64,000 bases of DNA from Heterohyrax brucei (taxonomy: Eukaryota > Chordata > Mammalia > Hyracoidea > Procaviidae), in the NCBI GenBank assembly GCA_028571685.1, contig CM053162.1, forward strand, positions 65,894,351 to 65,958,350. Reading direction: 5' to 3'. The notes beneath the pieces are model-generated. The model made no database searches. It had not been told where the DNA came from and saw only the letters and a list, made by a program, of their open reading frames with translations. A program made the position numbers and the translations under genes. Shown one piece after another: positions 47,950 to 57,400 of this stretch. Each line of letters opens with the position of its first letter. The stretch's first letter is position 1.

Positions 47950-48163
47950 AACAGAAACCCTGGTGGCACACTGGTTAAGTGCTACACCTGCTGACCATAA
48001 AAGCTGGCAGTCTGAATCAGTCAGGCACTCCCTGGAAACTGTGTGGAGCAGTTCTACTCTGTCCAATAGGGTCACTATGAGTCCGAATCAACTCGACAGC
48101 AGAGGGTTTGGTTTGGCTTGGTTGGGTTGGGTTCGGTTGGGTTCGGTTTGGTTTGGTTTGATT
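47950..48163 (+). repeat. AfroSINE with expanded GGTTT/GGGTT tail, plus
   Basis: Head agaaaccctggtggcacact and tail caactcgacagcagagggtt are followed by about 55 bp of GGTTT/GGGTT units, a smaller version of the expansion at 55845. Confidence 0.87.
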
Positions 48164-48380
48164 TGTGCAAGGGAATTAACTGTCACAGAGAGTCACTTTC
48201 AGGTGACTTACTTTACAAAGACTTGGTAACAGAAAGGGAAGAAAATCAACTACAGTGAAAATAAGTGAAAAACTGATTTTTAATAATTTTGAACAACATT
48301 TTTGGCATAGAAACTTCTCACTATTTAGTTTTTTATATGAATGTTAACTCTGAGTGACATTTAAAATATAATCAAATAAT

Positions 48381-48578
48381 AGGCTACACCCTGGCGGCAC
48401 TGTGGTTAAGCACTGAGCTCCTTACCCAGTAGCCGGTGGTTGGAACCCACCAGCTACTCCGCAGAACAAAGATGTGGCAGTCTGCTTCCAGAAAGAGGAC
48501 AGTCTTGGAAACTCTATGGGCAGTTCTACTCTGTCCTATCATGTCACTGTGAATCTGAATTGACTGGATGGCACACAA
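48381..48578 (+). repeat. AfroSINE long variant, plus
   Basis: It contains aaagatgtggcagtctgctt, the antisense match of the insert at 46146, and the tail ctgaattgactggatggcac. Confidence 0.82.
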
Positions 48579-48648
48579 GTGTAACCCCAATTTCATATTA
48601 ACTTTAATGGTATTCAAGCATAACATTAAAAAACAGTTTTGCACGTAC

Positions 48649-48677
48649 TATTCCGACTCGACGGCACTTGGCTGGCA
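48649..48677 (+). repeat. SINE/composite tail fragment
   Basis: The short motif ttccgactcgacggcacttg followed by gctggca also occurs inside the composite repeat at 55464-55498 and, reversed, near 9192-9217. Confidence 0.6.
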
Positions 48678-48730
48678 TTCCAAAGTATACATGGTACATG
48701 ATTTTAAAAGCTTCCTCTAATTCTATTTAT

Positions 48731-48903
48731 AAAACCCAAACCAAAGGCAAACTCAGCAGTTTCAAGTCGATTCTGACTCACAGTGACCTTATAGACAGAG
48801 TAGAACTGCCCCACAGATTTCCCAAGGAGAGACGACTGGGTTTAACTGCAGACCTTCCAGTTAGCAATTCTAGAACTTAACCACTTCGCCACCAGGGTTT
48901 CCA
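48731..48903 (-). repeat. AfroSINE, minus
   Basis: Antisense copy from aaacccaaaccaaaggcaaa to cttcgccaccagggtttcc. Confidence 0.87.
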
Positions 48904-48919
48904 TTCTATTTACAGTTTT

Positions 48920-50000
48920 TATTAAAAATGATCAGGAAATTATATCAAATTTTTTTTCTTCATTATCTAATTATCTAATGATGTAATCTACTGACAGTCT
49001 AAATTATTTTTAACTGTTCTCTTATAGTAGGTAATCATTGTATTCCTCAAAAAGAATCTTACTTAGTATTTTATATGTGTATACCTATATGTGTTATTTT
49101 TATAAGCATACTGGATTCTATTTCCTAACTTTTTATGTGGTTCTTTTTTTTTTTTTTTCATTTAAATTCACAAATGAGATGTATATTGACCTTTTTTTGG
49201 CATTTGTTTAAAGGATCTTAAATTTTTAACATTAAAATTATGGTTCTTCAATATTACTCAGGAGTTCTACATCTTTTCCTGAAGTTAAAGTTCTTTAAAT
49301 ATTATTGTAAATAGCCACTGTTTATAAGTCAGATAACAGTCAGCTACGCACCCCTCTATTCTAATGCTTTTTGGGTAACTGATCTGTAAACATCTTTCTA
49401 ATCATATTATGACTTATTCCAGTTTTCCATTTCCCCTTGGATAAATTTTGATAATTTAATTTTTCTAGAAACTCATCCTCTTATTCTAAGATCCCATGTT
49501 TCATTGGAAAGAACTGAATTTAATATTCTATACTGCTTCTTTTAATCTCTCCTCCCCTCTGGTGTTGTTTCTGCATTCTCGTTCATAACCATATATTCTT
49601 TCTCTCTACAGTTGTCTTAATGAGAGTCTTCAGGAAATTCCATTGGCCATTTCAAACAAGAATAAAATTTTAAGTTTATTTAAGCTTTTATTTGTATTCT
49701 ATTGCAGTTAATTCCAGTTTTTGTTGTGTTAAATTCTATCTTTCTAATTTCATTTGATGTTCTTTATTCATGGTTTAGGGTGAGTACTTACTCTTTTTTT
49801 TCTTTCTTTAGTAACAAACGCATCTGAAACTACAATTCTGCACTGAACATGTTGTTTAGTGCAGGCTGTTATGTTTTATTAGGAAAGAACTTCTTTTCTC
49901 ATCAACTTATATATTGTCTGTAACTTCCATTGGGTTCCAAATATTATACATGTGTGCTTCTTTATTGCTCAATCAAGTTTTTTTTCCTAATAAAGTTGCA
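48920..50000 (-). mobile_element. Old L1 ORF2 fragment, minus (probable)
   Basis: AT-rich sequence in which aatcattgtattcctcaaaa, agcatactggattctatttc and attcacaaatgagatgtata followed by ttgacc match, in order, the antisense of an L1 reverse transcriptase region. It is strongly diverged with no open frame. Confidence 0.5.
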
Positions 50001-50690
50001 TAACATACTGTACAGTTCCCTAAGTAAGATTATTGCCACACAATGTTGCCTATTAAAATCATTACCTTTTTGAATTTATACAAAGGCAAGAAGTCTTTTT
50101 CAAGCACTAAACTTTCCATGCTGAATTCCCCCTCATTAGAATTTTCACGATTCTCATCAAGGAAATTACTCCAAAAGGAGTCTTGCCTTTCGATGGTGTA
50201 AAAAAAATGTGAAACTACCATTTATTTCATTATTTAAAAAAGAGAAAGTTTTGTTTGTGAGCTTAAATATTTATCAACAGTAAATTCTTAATGCCATTTT
50301 TCTTATTAGAGTGAATGAATTTTATTCAGAATCTCTTCACTCCTGAATTTCATTTCATTTCTTCTCCTTCCTTATCAAGAATTGCTGGGTAGCGGAGAAC
50401 ATGCTGCATCAGTGAGTACTGATATGAATTTTCTTCCATGCATCCAGTTGTTCGAGTGTTGGATACAACCTGAGCAGCTCGGGTTAGTTTTCTAAGTTCC
50501 AAGTTTGCCATTAAATGTGTGGTATGCCCTTTATATCCGCTATTTCCTCGCCTCTTTTTCCTTATGTCCACGCCCTCCATGAATCCACAGTCACCTTAGT
50601 GCTTTCATCAAGACTTCATTTCAGGGGCTAAGTTAATATAAAGATGTTTATCTTAAAAGCCATATACTTTAAAAGAATATATACACACAT
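50001..50690. other. No recognised gene
   Basis: Two short minus-strand open frames (50030-50221, 50350-50580) look hydrophilic and protein-like, but I recognise no family and see no flanking splice consensus. Confidence 0.35.
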
Positions 50691-50860
50691 CTGGAAATCT
50701 TGGTGGCGCAGTAGTTGAGTGCTATAGGTGCTCCTTGGGAAATGTACAGGGTACACTGTCCTGTAGGGTCAGTGTGAGTCAAAATCGACGGCGGAGCAGT
50801 GCTGCTGGTGTTACAGGTATATACGCAGAGCACGTAACCACTACGCCACGAGGGCTTCCA
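50691..50860 (+). repeat. Deleted AfroSINE with an inverted head piece
   Basis: The plus-oriented copy jumps from gcagtagttgagtgctata directly to ggtgctccttgggaa, losing the B-box. It ends near 50810, and an antisense SINE head (taaccactacgccacgaggg) follows at 50838. Confidence 0.65.
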
Positions 50861-50970
50861 CTGTGGAAAAGTCAGTACATCTTAAACATTCTAATACTGT
50901 AAGTGGACAAATATGAATGCATGAGTTTCTTGACCTCACTTTGGATAATTTTCCCTTTAATATACTGACT

Positions 50971-51132
50971 TTGGAATCCTAGTGGCATAAGGAATAAACT
51001 GCTACAGCTGCTAAACCTAAGGTTAGCAGTACAAATCCACCAGGTGCTCCTTGGAAACTCTATGGGGCAGTTCTACTCTGTTCTATCGGGTTGCTATGAG
51101 TCAGAATCAACTCAGTGGCTGTCGTTTTTTTT
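50971..51132 (+). repeat. AfroSINE, plus
   Basis: Head ggaatcctagtggcataagg and tail agtcagaatcaactcagtgg. The GT-rich end passes straight into the microsatellite that follows. Confidence 0.87.
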
Positions 51133-51165
51133 GTTTGTTTGTTTGTTTGTCTGTCTGTCTGTCTA
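51124..51165 (+). repeat. (TTTG)n(TCTG)n microsatellite from a SINE tail
   Basis: Runs of TTTG then TCTG that start at the SINE 3' end. Confidence 0.92.
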
Positions 51166-51208
51166 TTTTGGGGGATTTATAAGACAAAAGAAACTTTACC
51201 TGATTTTA

Positions 51209-51368
51209 CCAAACCCACTACCATCGATTCTATTCCAACTTACAGCAACCCCTAAAGGACGGAGCAGAACTGCCCCATAGAGTTTCCAAGGAGCACCAGG
51301 TGCATCTGAATTGATGATTTTGGGGTTAGCAGCTGAGTGCCGAACCACTACACCACCAGGATTTCCAA
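51209..51368 (-). repeat. AfroSINE, minus
   Basis: Faces the previous SINE tail to tail, with about 45 bp between them. It ends in ctacaccaccaggatttcc. Confidence 0.88.
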
Positions 51369-52129
51369 TTTTACTGAAAGACTTGTTAAAACCACAATTA
51401 TTCACTTTAATATTAGATCTGCTACTAAGTGTGTGTGCATTCTTACAGTAGCCAGGAACAAAACCAAAAGAGAAATCTATGGAAATATTAATAAATCGGA
51501 GAACATGCAGGTGTAGCAGCAATGTGCTAGCTTCTGCCTGTCGTTTAGCCATATTCTTCTCACTGTCTTATATTCTCTTTATTGGTTTATGGTTGATATG
51601 AGTCTGAATACAGGGCCATCAAGAACGGAAAAATGGAAACTAAATGGGAAAACATTTACACTACACCAGGCGCTATGTTTTAAATCATTTGTTCAATTTA
51701 AATCTGATAAGGATGAAATGTATCTGGGTAAGAAATGAGAAGCCGGAGGCTGGCAGCAGTTCACACTGCTATTAACCTGTCTGTCAGAAACGAATTTCAG
51801 ACCAAATTCAAGCCCCAGTGTATCTTCTAAACCAGTCATTCTCAAGCTATCTGTGTTGAAAGAAATGGCTTTGGGTAGTAACAGGCAGAGGCTAGACAAA
51901 TCTCAAGGAGCACTGTGGGAAACTCACAGATTACCTTTAACCAACTGTGAGTGAAAACGTGGACATCAAAGATTCTGGCAGTGAGGACGCAGACAGCAGT
52001 GAGAAGCAGGGAAGACAAAATCCCCATCATTCTCAAGCATACCGAAATCATCATAAACAGACTCTTGGCAGAAATACGGATGTTGGAGGAGCTGCCATTG
52101 AGGGCTCAGGGGAACTGAAGAAGACACAC

Positions 52130-53475
52130 TAGAAACTTGAGGAAAGGGAACCTGTATTACATTGTGACAGGAGACAGCTGAACTGGGCTCTTAATTTACA
52201 AAGAAAGCAGAATTGCAAGCAATGAACTTGAAGATTTAGCTGAAGTGACTTCCAGTGTGTTAAAGACATGGCCTGGTTTCTTCTTCCTGCTTATAGTAAC
52301 CAAATGAACTGAGGGAAAGAAAAACTGTTAGGCTAAAAGGAAGCAGGACTTGAAGATTTGGGGAATTCTTGGGTATTCAGGTTACAAAACCCACACCCAA
52401 TGCCATCAGGTTGATTCCAACTCACAGCAATCCTATAGGATGGAACAGAGTTGTTCCATAGGGTTTCTATGGAGTGCCTGTTAGATTTGAACTGACTACT
52501 TTTTGGTTACCTGACATAGCATTTAACAGCTATGCCACCAGGGTTTCCACAGATTATAAAGGACACTAAAACTGGGAGACTTAACTATACAGAAAACATG
52601 GTCTAGAGATAAAGCCAAGAGTATGGCTAGGCAATCTTTTGCTAGCACCTAGTTTTGAAGGATGAAAATTTCAGTGTACTTCGTCACACAGAAAGCTCTT
52701 TGGAAAAGACAACACCTGAGACTCACAGAGTCCCTAAACCACTTCAGCGATAATAAAAAATAGAAAGCATGTTATCTAGGAAAAATCTTTGTAGGTGGAT
52801 ATATCTAAAGGATGTATCCCTGAACTATACACAGGAGATGCACAAGCTTCTTGAGAATGCTACACCAACAGAAACACTGCTACACTGGATTGAAAGAGAC
52901 AGAGACAAGATGAAATAAAACTGTTGAATTCATAATACTTTACAGGTGGGAGATAAGCTTATAAAAATACTCTGCTGCAAACACATGCCACCATTCATGA
53001 CAAAGGAATGATGGCCCTGAAAGGGAAGCACTGGACACAGCCTATGAAGATGCTTGCCACAGAGAATGCATCTCACGCCTTGAACTACTGACATTTGCTC
53101 AGCTGAATTTCTACATAGCTTAGGACTCATACTGCCCTTATTTTTTTTCTGTTTTCTCCCTTCTCAAATGCTTATAACTATTATCCTGTGTCTGTCCCAC
53201 CACTGCATTTTGGGAGCCAAATACTTATTTTCTATTTATTACAGACATACACATAGTAAGGAATTGCCCCAGGATTAATGCTACCTTGAGACTCACTCAT
53301 TCCAAATCTAGAATGGTTCGAATGATGATATTTGGGACTTTTGAGCTAATCAGACTTAGGTAACATTTTGGATTTGAGTTGATGCTACAATGGGTTGAGA
53401 CATTTGGAGACCTTCAAATGCAGTGAATGTATTTTGCATGTAAGACAGACGTGAATCTTTGGGCAGCAGTGGACA
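52130..53475 (+). mobile_element. MaLR internal region (non-coding remnant)
   Basis: The stretch just before the LTR, with tttggatttgagttgatgct, acaatgggttgagacatttg and gaatgtattttgcatgtaag, matches the 3' internal part of MaLR elements of the MLT group. Upstream pieces such as cttccagtgtgttaaagac and acaggtgggagataagctta fit the same source. MaLR internals do not keep a complete retroviral gene set, and none is readable here. Confidence 0.65.
52384..52551 (-). repeat. AfroSINE nested in the MaLR internal region
   Basis: Complete antisense copy from acaaaacccacacccaatgc to agctatgccaccagggtttcc-type head. Confidence 0.87.
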
Positions 53476-54040
53476 CAACACCGCAGGCTGAATAGTGATC
53501 ACCCAAAGATGTCCACACCCTAATCCCTGCGAATTTAAATAGGGACTTCTCAGACACGATTAAGCTAAGCCTCTGGAGATGAGGAAACCCAAAACCAAAC
53601 CCACTGCCATCGAGTGGATTCTGACTCATACTGACCCTATAGGACAGAGCAGCACTGCCCCCACAGAATTTCCAAGGAGCACATGACAGATGTGAACTGC
53701 CGACCTTCTCATTAGTCCCTGTAGCATTTAATCACTATGCCACCTGACCCTATGTAATCAGAGGGGTCTTTATAAGAGAGAGGCAGGGAGGGGCCAATGT
53801 CAGAGAGAGAGGTGACAATAGCAGCAGAAGCCAGAGACAGAGAGATGTGACCATGCTGAGTTGCTCACTTTGAAAACAGAGAAGTCACAAGGCAAGAAAT
53901 GCAGGCAGTCTCCACAAGCTGGAGAAAAAGAAGCCTACTCTCCCCTGAAGCATTCAGAAGAAATACAATCCTGCCAAAATATTTATGTTAATATCTGTAC
54001 TCTTCAGAACTCTAGCGTGTTGTTAAGCCACTACATTAAG
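53476..54040 (+). mobile_element. MLT1-like LTR, plus, with a SINE inside
   Basis: It has gtccacaccctaatccctgc, tatgtaatcagaggggtctt and agaactctagcgtgttgtta, then gccactacatt, in MLT1 order. The 3' end is cut by the SINE at 54041. Confidence 0.75.
53584..53750 (-). repeat. AfroSINE nested in the MLT1-like LTR
   Basis: It splits the LTR between ctctggagatgagg and ctatgtaatcagagg. Antisense order from aaaccaaacccactgccatc to cactatgccacctg. Confidence 0.88.
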
Positions 54041-54205
54041 ATCCCTGGGTGATGTGGCCCAACCAGAGGCAACAACAAGAGGACTGGCCATCTGCTTCCG
54101 TGAACACCACCGCCAAGTATACCTTACACAGCAGCTTTACTCTGTAACACATCGGGTCACCACGAGCTGGAATGGACTTGACACCACCGAACAATAACCA
54201 TAAGC
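54041..54205 (+). repeat. AfroSINE long variant, plus, diverged
   Basis: It has ggactggccatctgcttccg and tcaccacgagctggaatgga, then an AACAATAACC end. Confidence 0.7.
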
Positions 54206-54885
54206 AGCTAAGTTAGCGGTAACGTGCTCTAGCAGCAACGGAAAACATGCAGAAAGCCTCGACTTGATTTGGTTTAACAATTCTCTACAAATACAACCTA
54301 CAGTACTGAATTTTCATATGCTAGAAATTTCAGAACTAACATGGCAAAGAATATACTTCACAAGACAGTGAAAATCAACGTTTCATATATAAACACCCAG
54401 AGGATAGTTTCTCTGTTGACAGCCATCACGTGGAAATGCCGCAACGGTGACAATGGCTACGGAGAAAGTCCGCTCCTTCCAACGGGATGAATCCTGCTTT
54501 GTCAACTGAAGGAAAAGTAACTCTGTAAATATACTCGGCTCTGAAATGTTCCACAGAGTTCTTCCTAAGTTGCGTTAAGCAGCTGAAAGTGAGTGAAGAA
54601 TGGTTTATTTAGTCATTAAATTCATTACTGCAAATGAGGGCCCCCTTTACCAGGGCCCTGCTCTTCAATTATCTCATCAACTTAATTTCAAAAATCATAC
54701 AGATGATTTTGCAAACGCTTCAGCTCTTCAAGGAATGGAACTGTCCATAGTTGAGGAAGCAAAACAGTCAATGATCAGCGTACGTCATGATTATTTCCCT
54801 TTTAAGGACTTCTAAGCTCTTTTGGAGAGTCATGATAGAATCATGATAGAAATTTATCAGTGTAAAAAGTTGTTTTCCAAATCAT
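54206..54885. other. Repeat-free intron beside the CTNNA2 exon
   Basis: No transposon is recognised in the ~680 bp downstream of the exon. A direct 11-bp duplication, tcatgatagaa, occurs at 54830-54852. Confidence 0.45.
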
Positions 54886-54892
54886 CCCTTAC
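54886..54892 (-). other. 5' splice donor of the CTNNA2 exon
   Basis: Read on the minus strand, the exon ends CAG and the intron starts GTAAGGG, a near-perfect match to U1 pairing. It joins at phase 0, as expected for CTNNA2. Confidence 0.93.
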
Positions 54893-54999
54893 CTGTGTAA
54901 CAAGTGGTTCCAGTAGCCTCTCCACTGTTAAAGTCCGGATTTCCAAACTTTTGGGGTCCCATTTCAAAATGATAGGTGAAGTTGCCGAAGTCATGCTCC
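54893..54999 (-). CDS. CTNNA2: CTNNA2 first coding exon (alpha-N-catenin residues 1-34)
   Basis: The exon has five untranslated bases (GGAGC) and then an ATG at 54994-54992 with A at -3, so the start context is adequate. It encodes 34 codons ending in Gln at phase 0. The peptide begins MTSATSPIIL, continues with WDPKSLEIRT and ends LEPLVTQ. From memory this equals the CTNNA2 N-terminus and differs from CTNNA1 (MTAVHAG...) and CTNNA3. Both edges carry splice consensus: CCACAG before the exon and CAG|GTAAGG after it. Alpha-N-catenin is the neuronal alpha-catenin that links cadherin-beta-catenin complexes to actin. This exon starts the N-terminal domain, and the main beta-catenin-binding helices lie in later exons outside the window. 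The frame is intact, so this is a live exon rather than a processed copy. No promoter is visible nearby; transcription must start beyond 64000 or from an unrecognised site. Confidence 0.96.
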
Positions 55000-55046
55000 C
55001 TGTGGAGTTAGAAACAGTCATGATCAGTTAGAAAACAGTCATCACT
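55000..55046 (-). other. 3' splice acceptor and branch region of the CTNNA2 exon
   Basis: The acceptor AG is at 55001-55000 within TTTCTAACTCCACAG. A branch-like TCTAAC has its A at 55028, 28 nt from the AG. A second TCTAAC sits too close to the AG to act as a normal branch site. The two lie in an imperfect 20-bp tandem duplication (55007-55026 and 55027-55046). The pyrimidine tract is short. Confidence 0.8.
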
Positions 55047-55421
55047 GAAATAAACTGTTACTTTGAGGGCACAAAACGAATAAGCCATTGACATTCAGAA
55101 CAGAAAATTATCTGGCTGGCCCAGCAGCAGGAGTCTAGATGGGGACACCTAAACAAGAACTGGTGGCGAGGTGGTGACATGGGTGTCCAATTGAAAAGCA
55201 AGGGCTTGCTCCTGAAAGTATGTATCAGGAATTCCTAAATCCCATCTGTCATCGCAGCATTGAAGTCACCCAACATAGAATCAGAATACCTCTCTGCTAC
55301 AGGGTGAGAAAGACTTTATTCTCATGTACCATATAATTCAAAGGCAGAAACCGCCAAGTCAGGCAAGGATGAAGTGCCAGTGTGAAATGTGGTGTGATCA
55401 GGGAATACACGGAGGGCTATG
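55047..55421. other. Unassigned intron upstream of the CTNNA2 exon
   Basis: No repeat recognised. On the minus strand, an aataaa at 55312-55317 (gagaataaagtc) lies near the end of the composite repeat copy. Confidence 0.4.
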
Positions 55422-55708
55422 AGCACAGCCTCCAACCGACCAGACTGATTTAGATTCAGGTTCCCATGAGTCGGCTCCGACTCGACAGCACTTGGCTGGC
55501 TCCTTCACAATAGGTGGCACTGGTAGGCTGCCTGTCCTCCAGAAACCTAAAAACATGGTACACATTTCCCATCCACACTACCAAGTGCCACATCGCAGCT
55601 GCGACAGGTGTGCACTTCTGCCACTGAGCAGCATGCCTTCCCCAGCTGTGGAAGGACAGGAATGCCAAAAGTGCCCTATGCAGACTGCTGCACCTTTGTC
55701 TCTGCTGG
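55422..55708 (-). repeat. Composite GC-richer repeat, copy 1 (partial)
   Basis: It aligns with 57401-57649 over about 250 bp (cagcctccaacc, cacaatag.tggca, ggctgcctgtcctccagaaa or acacctaaaaaca, gcagactgctgcacc). It has an extra ~36 bp (55464-55499) of SINE-tail type, catgagtcggctccgactcg. A SINE truncates it at 55707. Orientation is set by the SINE-like head of copy 2. Confidence 0.7.
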
Positions 55709-55844
55709 AGCGTAGTGGTTAAGTGCTATCTGCTAATCAAAAAATCAGCAGTTCAAATCTGCCAGGCACTTCCTGGAAACTCTATCGGGCAGTTCTACTC
55801 CAACCTAAGGGTCGCTGTGCATCGAAATCCACTCAACAGCAGTA
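55707..55844 (+). repeat. AfroSINE, plus, first of four
   Basis: Starts at gagcgtagtggttaagtgct, with tail gaaatccactcaacagcagt. Its 3' end runs into the GGGTT array. Confidence 0.87.
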
Positions 55845-56032
55845 GGTTGGGTTGGGTTGGGTTCGGGTTGCATTGGGTTTGGGTTTGGGTTGGGTTGGGT
55901 TGGGTTGGGTTGGGTTGGGTTTGGGTTGGGTTTGGGTTGGGTTTGGGTTAGGTTGGGTTGGGTTGGGTTGGGTTGCATTGGGGTTAGGTTGGGTTGCGTT
56001 GGGGTTAGGTTTGGGTTGGGTTGGGTTGGTTT
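55845..56032 (+). repeat. GGGTT/GGGTTT minisatellite from a SINE tail
   Basis: About 188 bp of GGGTT and GGGTTT units, with GCATT and GGTTA interruptions, and strong G/T strand bias. It begins directly at the AfroSINE 3' end. It is not the vertebrate telomere repeat, although GGGTTA occurs a few times. Confidence 0.93.
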
Positions 56033-56039
56033 ACAGCTG

Positions 56040-56194
56040 GCACAGAAACTCTGGTGCCATAGTGATTAAAATCTAGGCTGCTATTCAGAAGGTTCAGTTA
56101 AAATGTACTAGCCACTCTTCAAAAAACCTAAGGGACAGCTTTTTCTTTGTCCTCTGTAAGTTGGAATAGACTTGACAGTGATGGTTTTGTCTGT
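56040..56194 (+). repeat. AfroSINE, plus, second of four
   Basis: Head cacagaaactctggtgccat, tail ggaatagacttgacagtgat. It lies right after the GGGTT array. Confidence 0.8.
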
Positions 56195-56235
56195 CTGCTT
56201 TGCTTGTTTTTTTTTTTTTTTCCCCCCATAGGAAA

Positions 56236-56434
56236 CTGGGAGCCCTAGTGGTACAGTGATTGAAGCACTAAGGTGCTAAATGAAAGTCCAGTGGTTCAAG
56301 CCCAACTTGCTTCTGAGAAGATTACAGCCTTACAACCACTATGCAGCAATTCTTCTCTGTCCTATAGGGTTGACTGTGAGGCAGAACTGATTGGATGGCA
56401 ATGGAGGTGAATTTTTTTTTTTTTTTTTTTTTTT
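56236..56434 (+). repeat. AfroSINE, plus, third of four
   Basis: Head tgggagccctagtggtacag, long-variant middle, tail gaactgattggatggcaatg and a 26-bp T-run at its end (56409-56434). Confidence 0.8.
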
Positions 56435-56449
56435 GCTGTTACGGGGACT

Positions 56450-56605
56450 TGAGGAGCACTGATGGCACACTGGCTAAAGCACCTGGCTGTTCATCTCAAG
56501 GTCAGCAGTTTGAACCTGCCAACTGCTCTGTGAGAGAAAGACCCCACAGTCCTACCATGAGTTCTACTGTGAGTTGGAATCCACTCAATGGTAGTGGGTT
56601 GGAGG
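56450..56605 (+). repeat. AfroSINE, plus, fourth of four
   Basis: Head gaggagcactgatggcacac, B-box gcagtttgaacctgcc, tail ggaatccactcaatggtagt. Confidence 0.83.
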
Positions 56606-57400
56606 GACTGAGATAAAGAAACTAGGCAGTCTGGGTGACCAGCAAAGGCTGGCAGGAAGCATCCTAATTCCATCATTGTCACGAGAGGAGGGATCTCACG
56701 GGTCCTAGCTAAAGGCTACTCTGTTATCCTCACATAACACCACTGAGGATACCACGTACCCATGGCAGCCGAGTTTCCTTCTCTTAAAGAGCAGACATAT
56801 TGCAAAACGAGGGCCGTAGGTTCTGCAAATGAGCTTGCTGTGTCACTGAGTTGACATTCTCATCCAGTAAAATCAGAGCCCGAAAAGGCTGTTTATCACA
56901 TTCAAAAACAACACTCTCTCACCAAAAAACTCCTGACATGCAGGTAGCATCTTCCCATGCACAGAGCGCAAAATATGGTTCTGGCCTCCGGAGAACAAAT
57001 TATACATTCTCCTGGGGGAGGGTGTTTCTCACCATGAAATTGACTGATATTTGCTGAATGTATTTTGACATTTCACCATTGCACAAGCCACCTTAGATTG
57101 TACAAACTGAATCTGAATCATCTGTCTTAATATCACGGCTGTTCACTTCTTTTGAATCCATGTCCCCTGCTCAATTCTATTCTTATAAATCAATGACAAT
57201 TTGTATTAGAATTAATAGACAAAAAGGAGGCCTATCACAACAGACACTGGCAGAAACATGCCTCTTGACTGTCCCGCTACAGCTAAGCCTTTTGCAAACA
57301 GACCAAGCAATTTGCTTCAGGAAGAAAAAAAAAGAAAAGGTGAAGACACAGCATGCTGGTATTTTAACTCTCTCCAAATGCAGTGTTTTAAATAAACCGA
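56606..57400. other. No recognised gene
   Basis: Unassigned intron with no nameable repeat. An A-run with AAAGAAAAGG lies near 57325. Confidence 0.4.

Larger units (their letters stand above)
1..54892 (-). other. CTNNA2: CTNNA2 intron downstream of the first coding exon (partial)
   Basis: The gene reads leftward from the exon, so all sequence to the left edge is the start of the next intron. CTNNA2 is known for very large introns, and no following exon (which should begin with codons for VTTLVN) was seen. The interval is filled by repeats listed separately. Confidence 0.85.

Noticed and set aside
50350..50580. Minus-strand 76-codon hydrophilic open frame that reads like a real protein
   Set aside because: I could not match it to any protein and saw no splice sites. 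Left as unassigned. A protein search would decide.
1..54892. A second CTNNA2 exon or the nested LRRTM1 gene
   Set aside because: No frame resembling the next CTNNA2 exon or any leucine-rich repeat protein was found on either strand.
55845..56032. Interstitial telomere repeat
   Set aside because: The unit is GGGTT/GGGTTT, with only a few GGGTTA words. It starts at a SINE tail and fits SINE-tail expansion.
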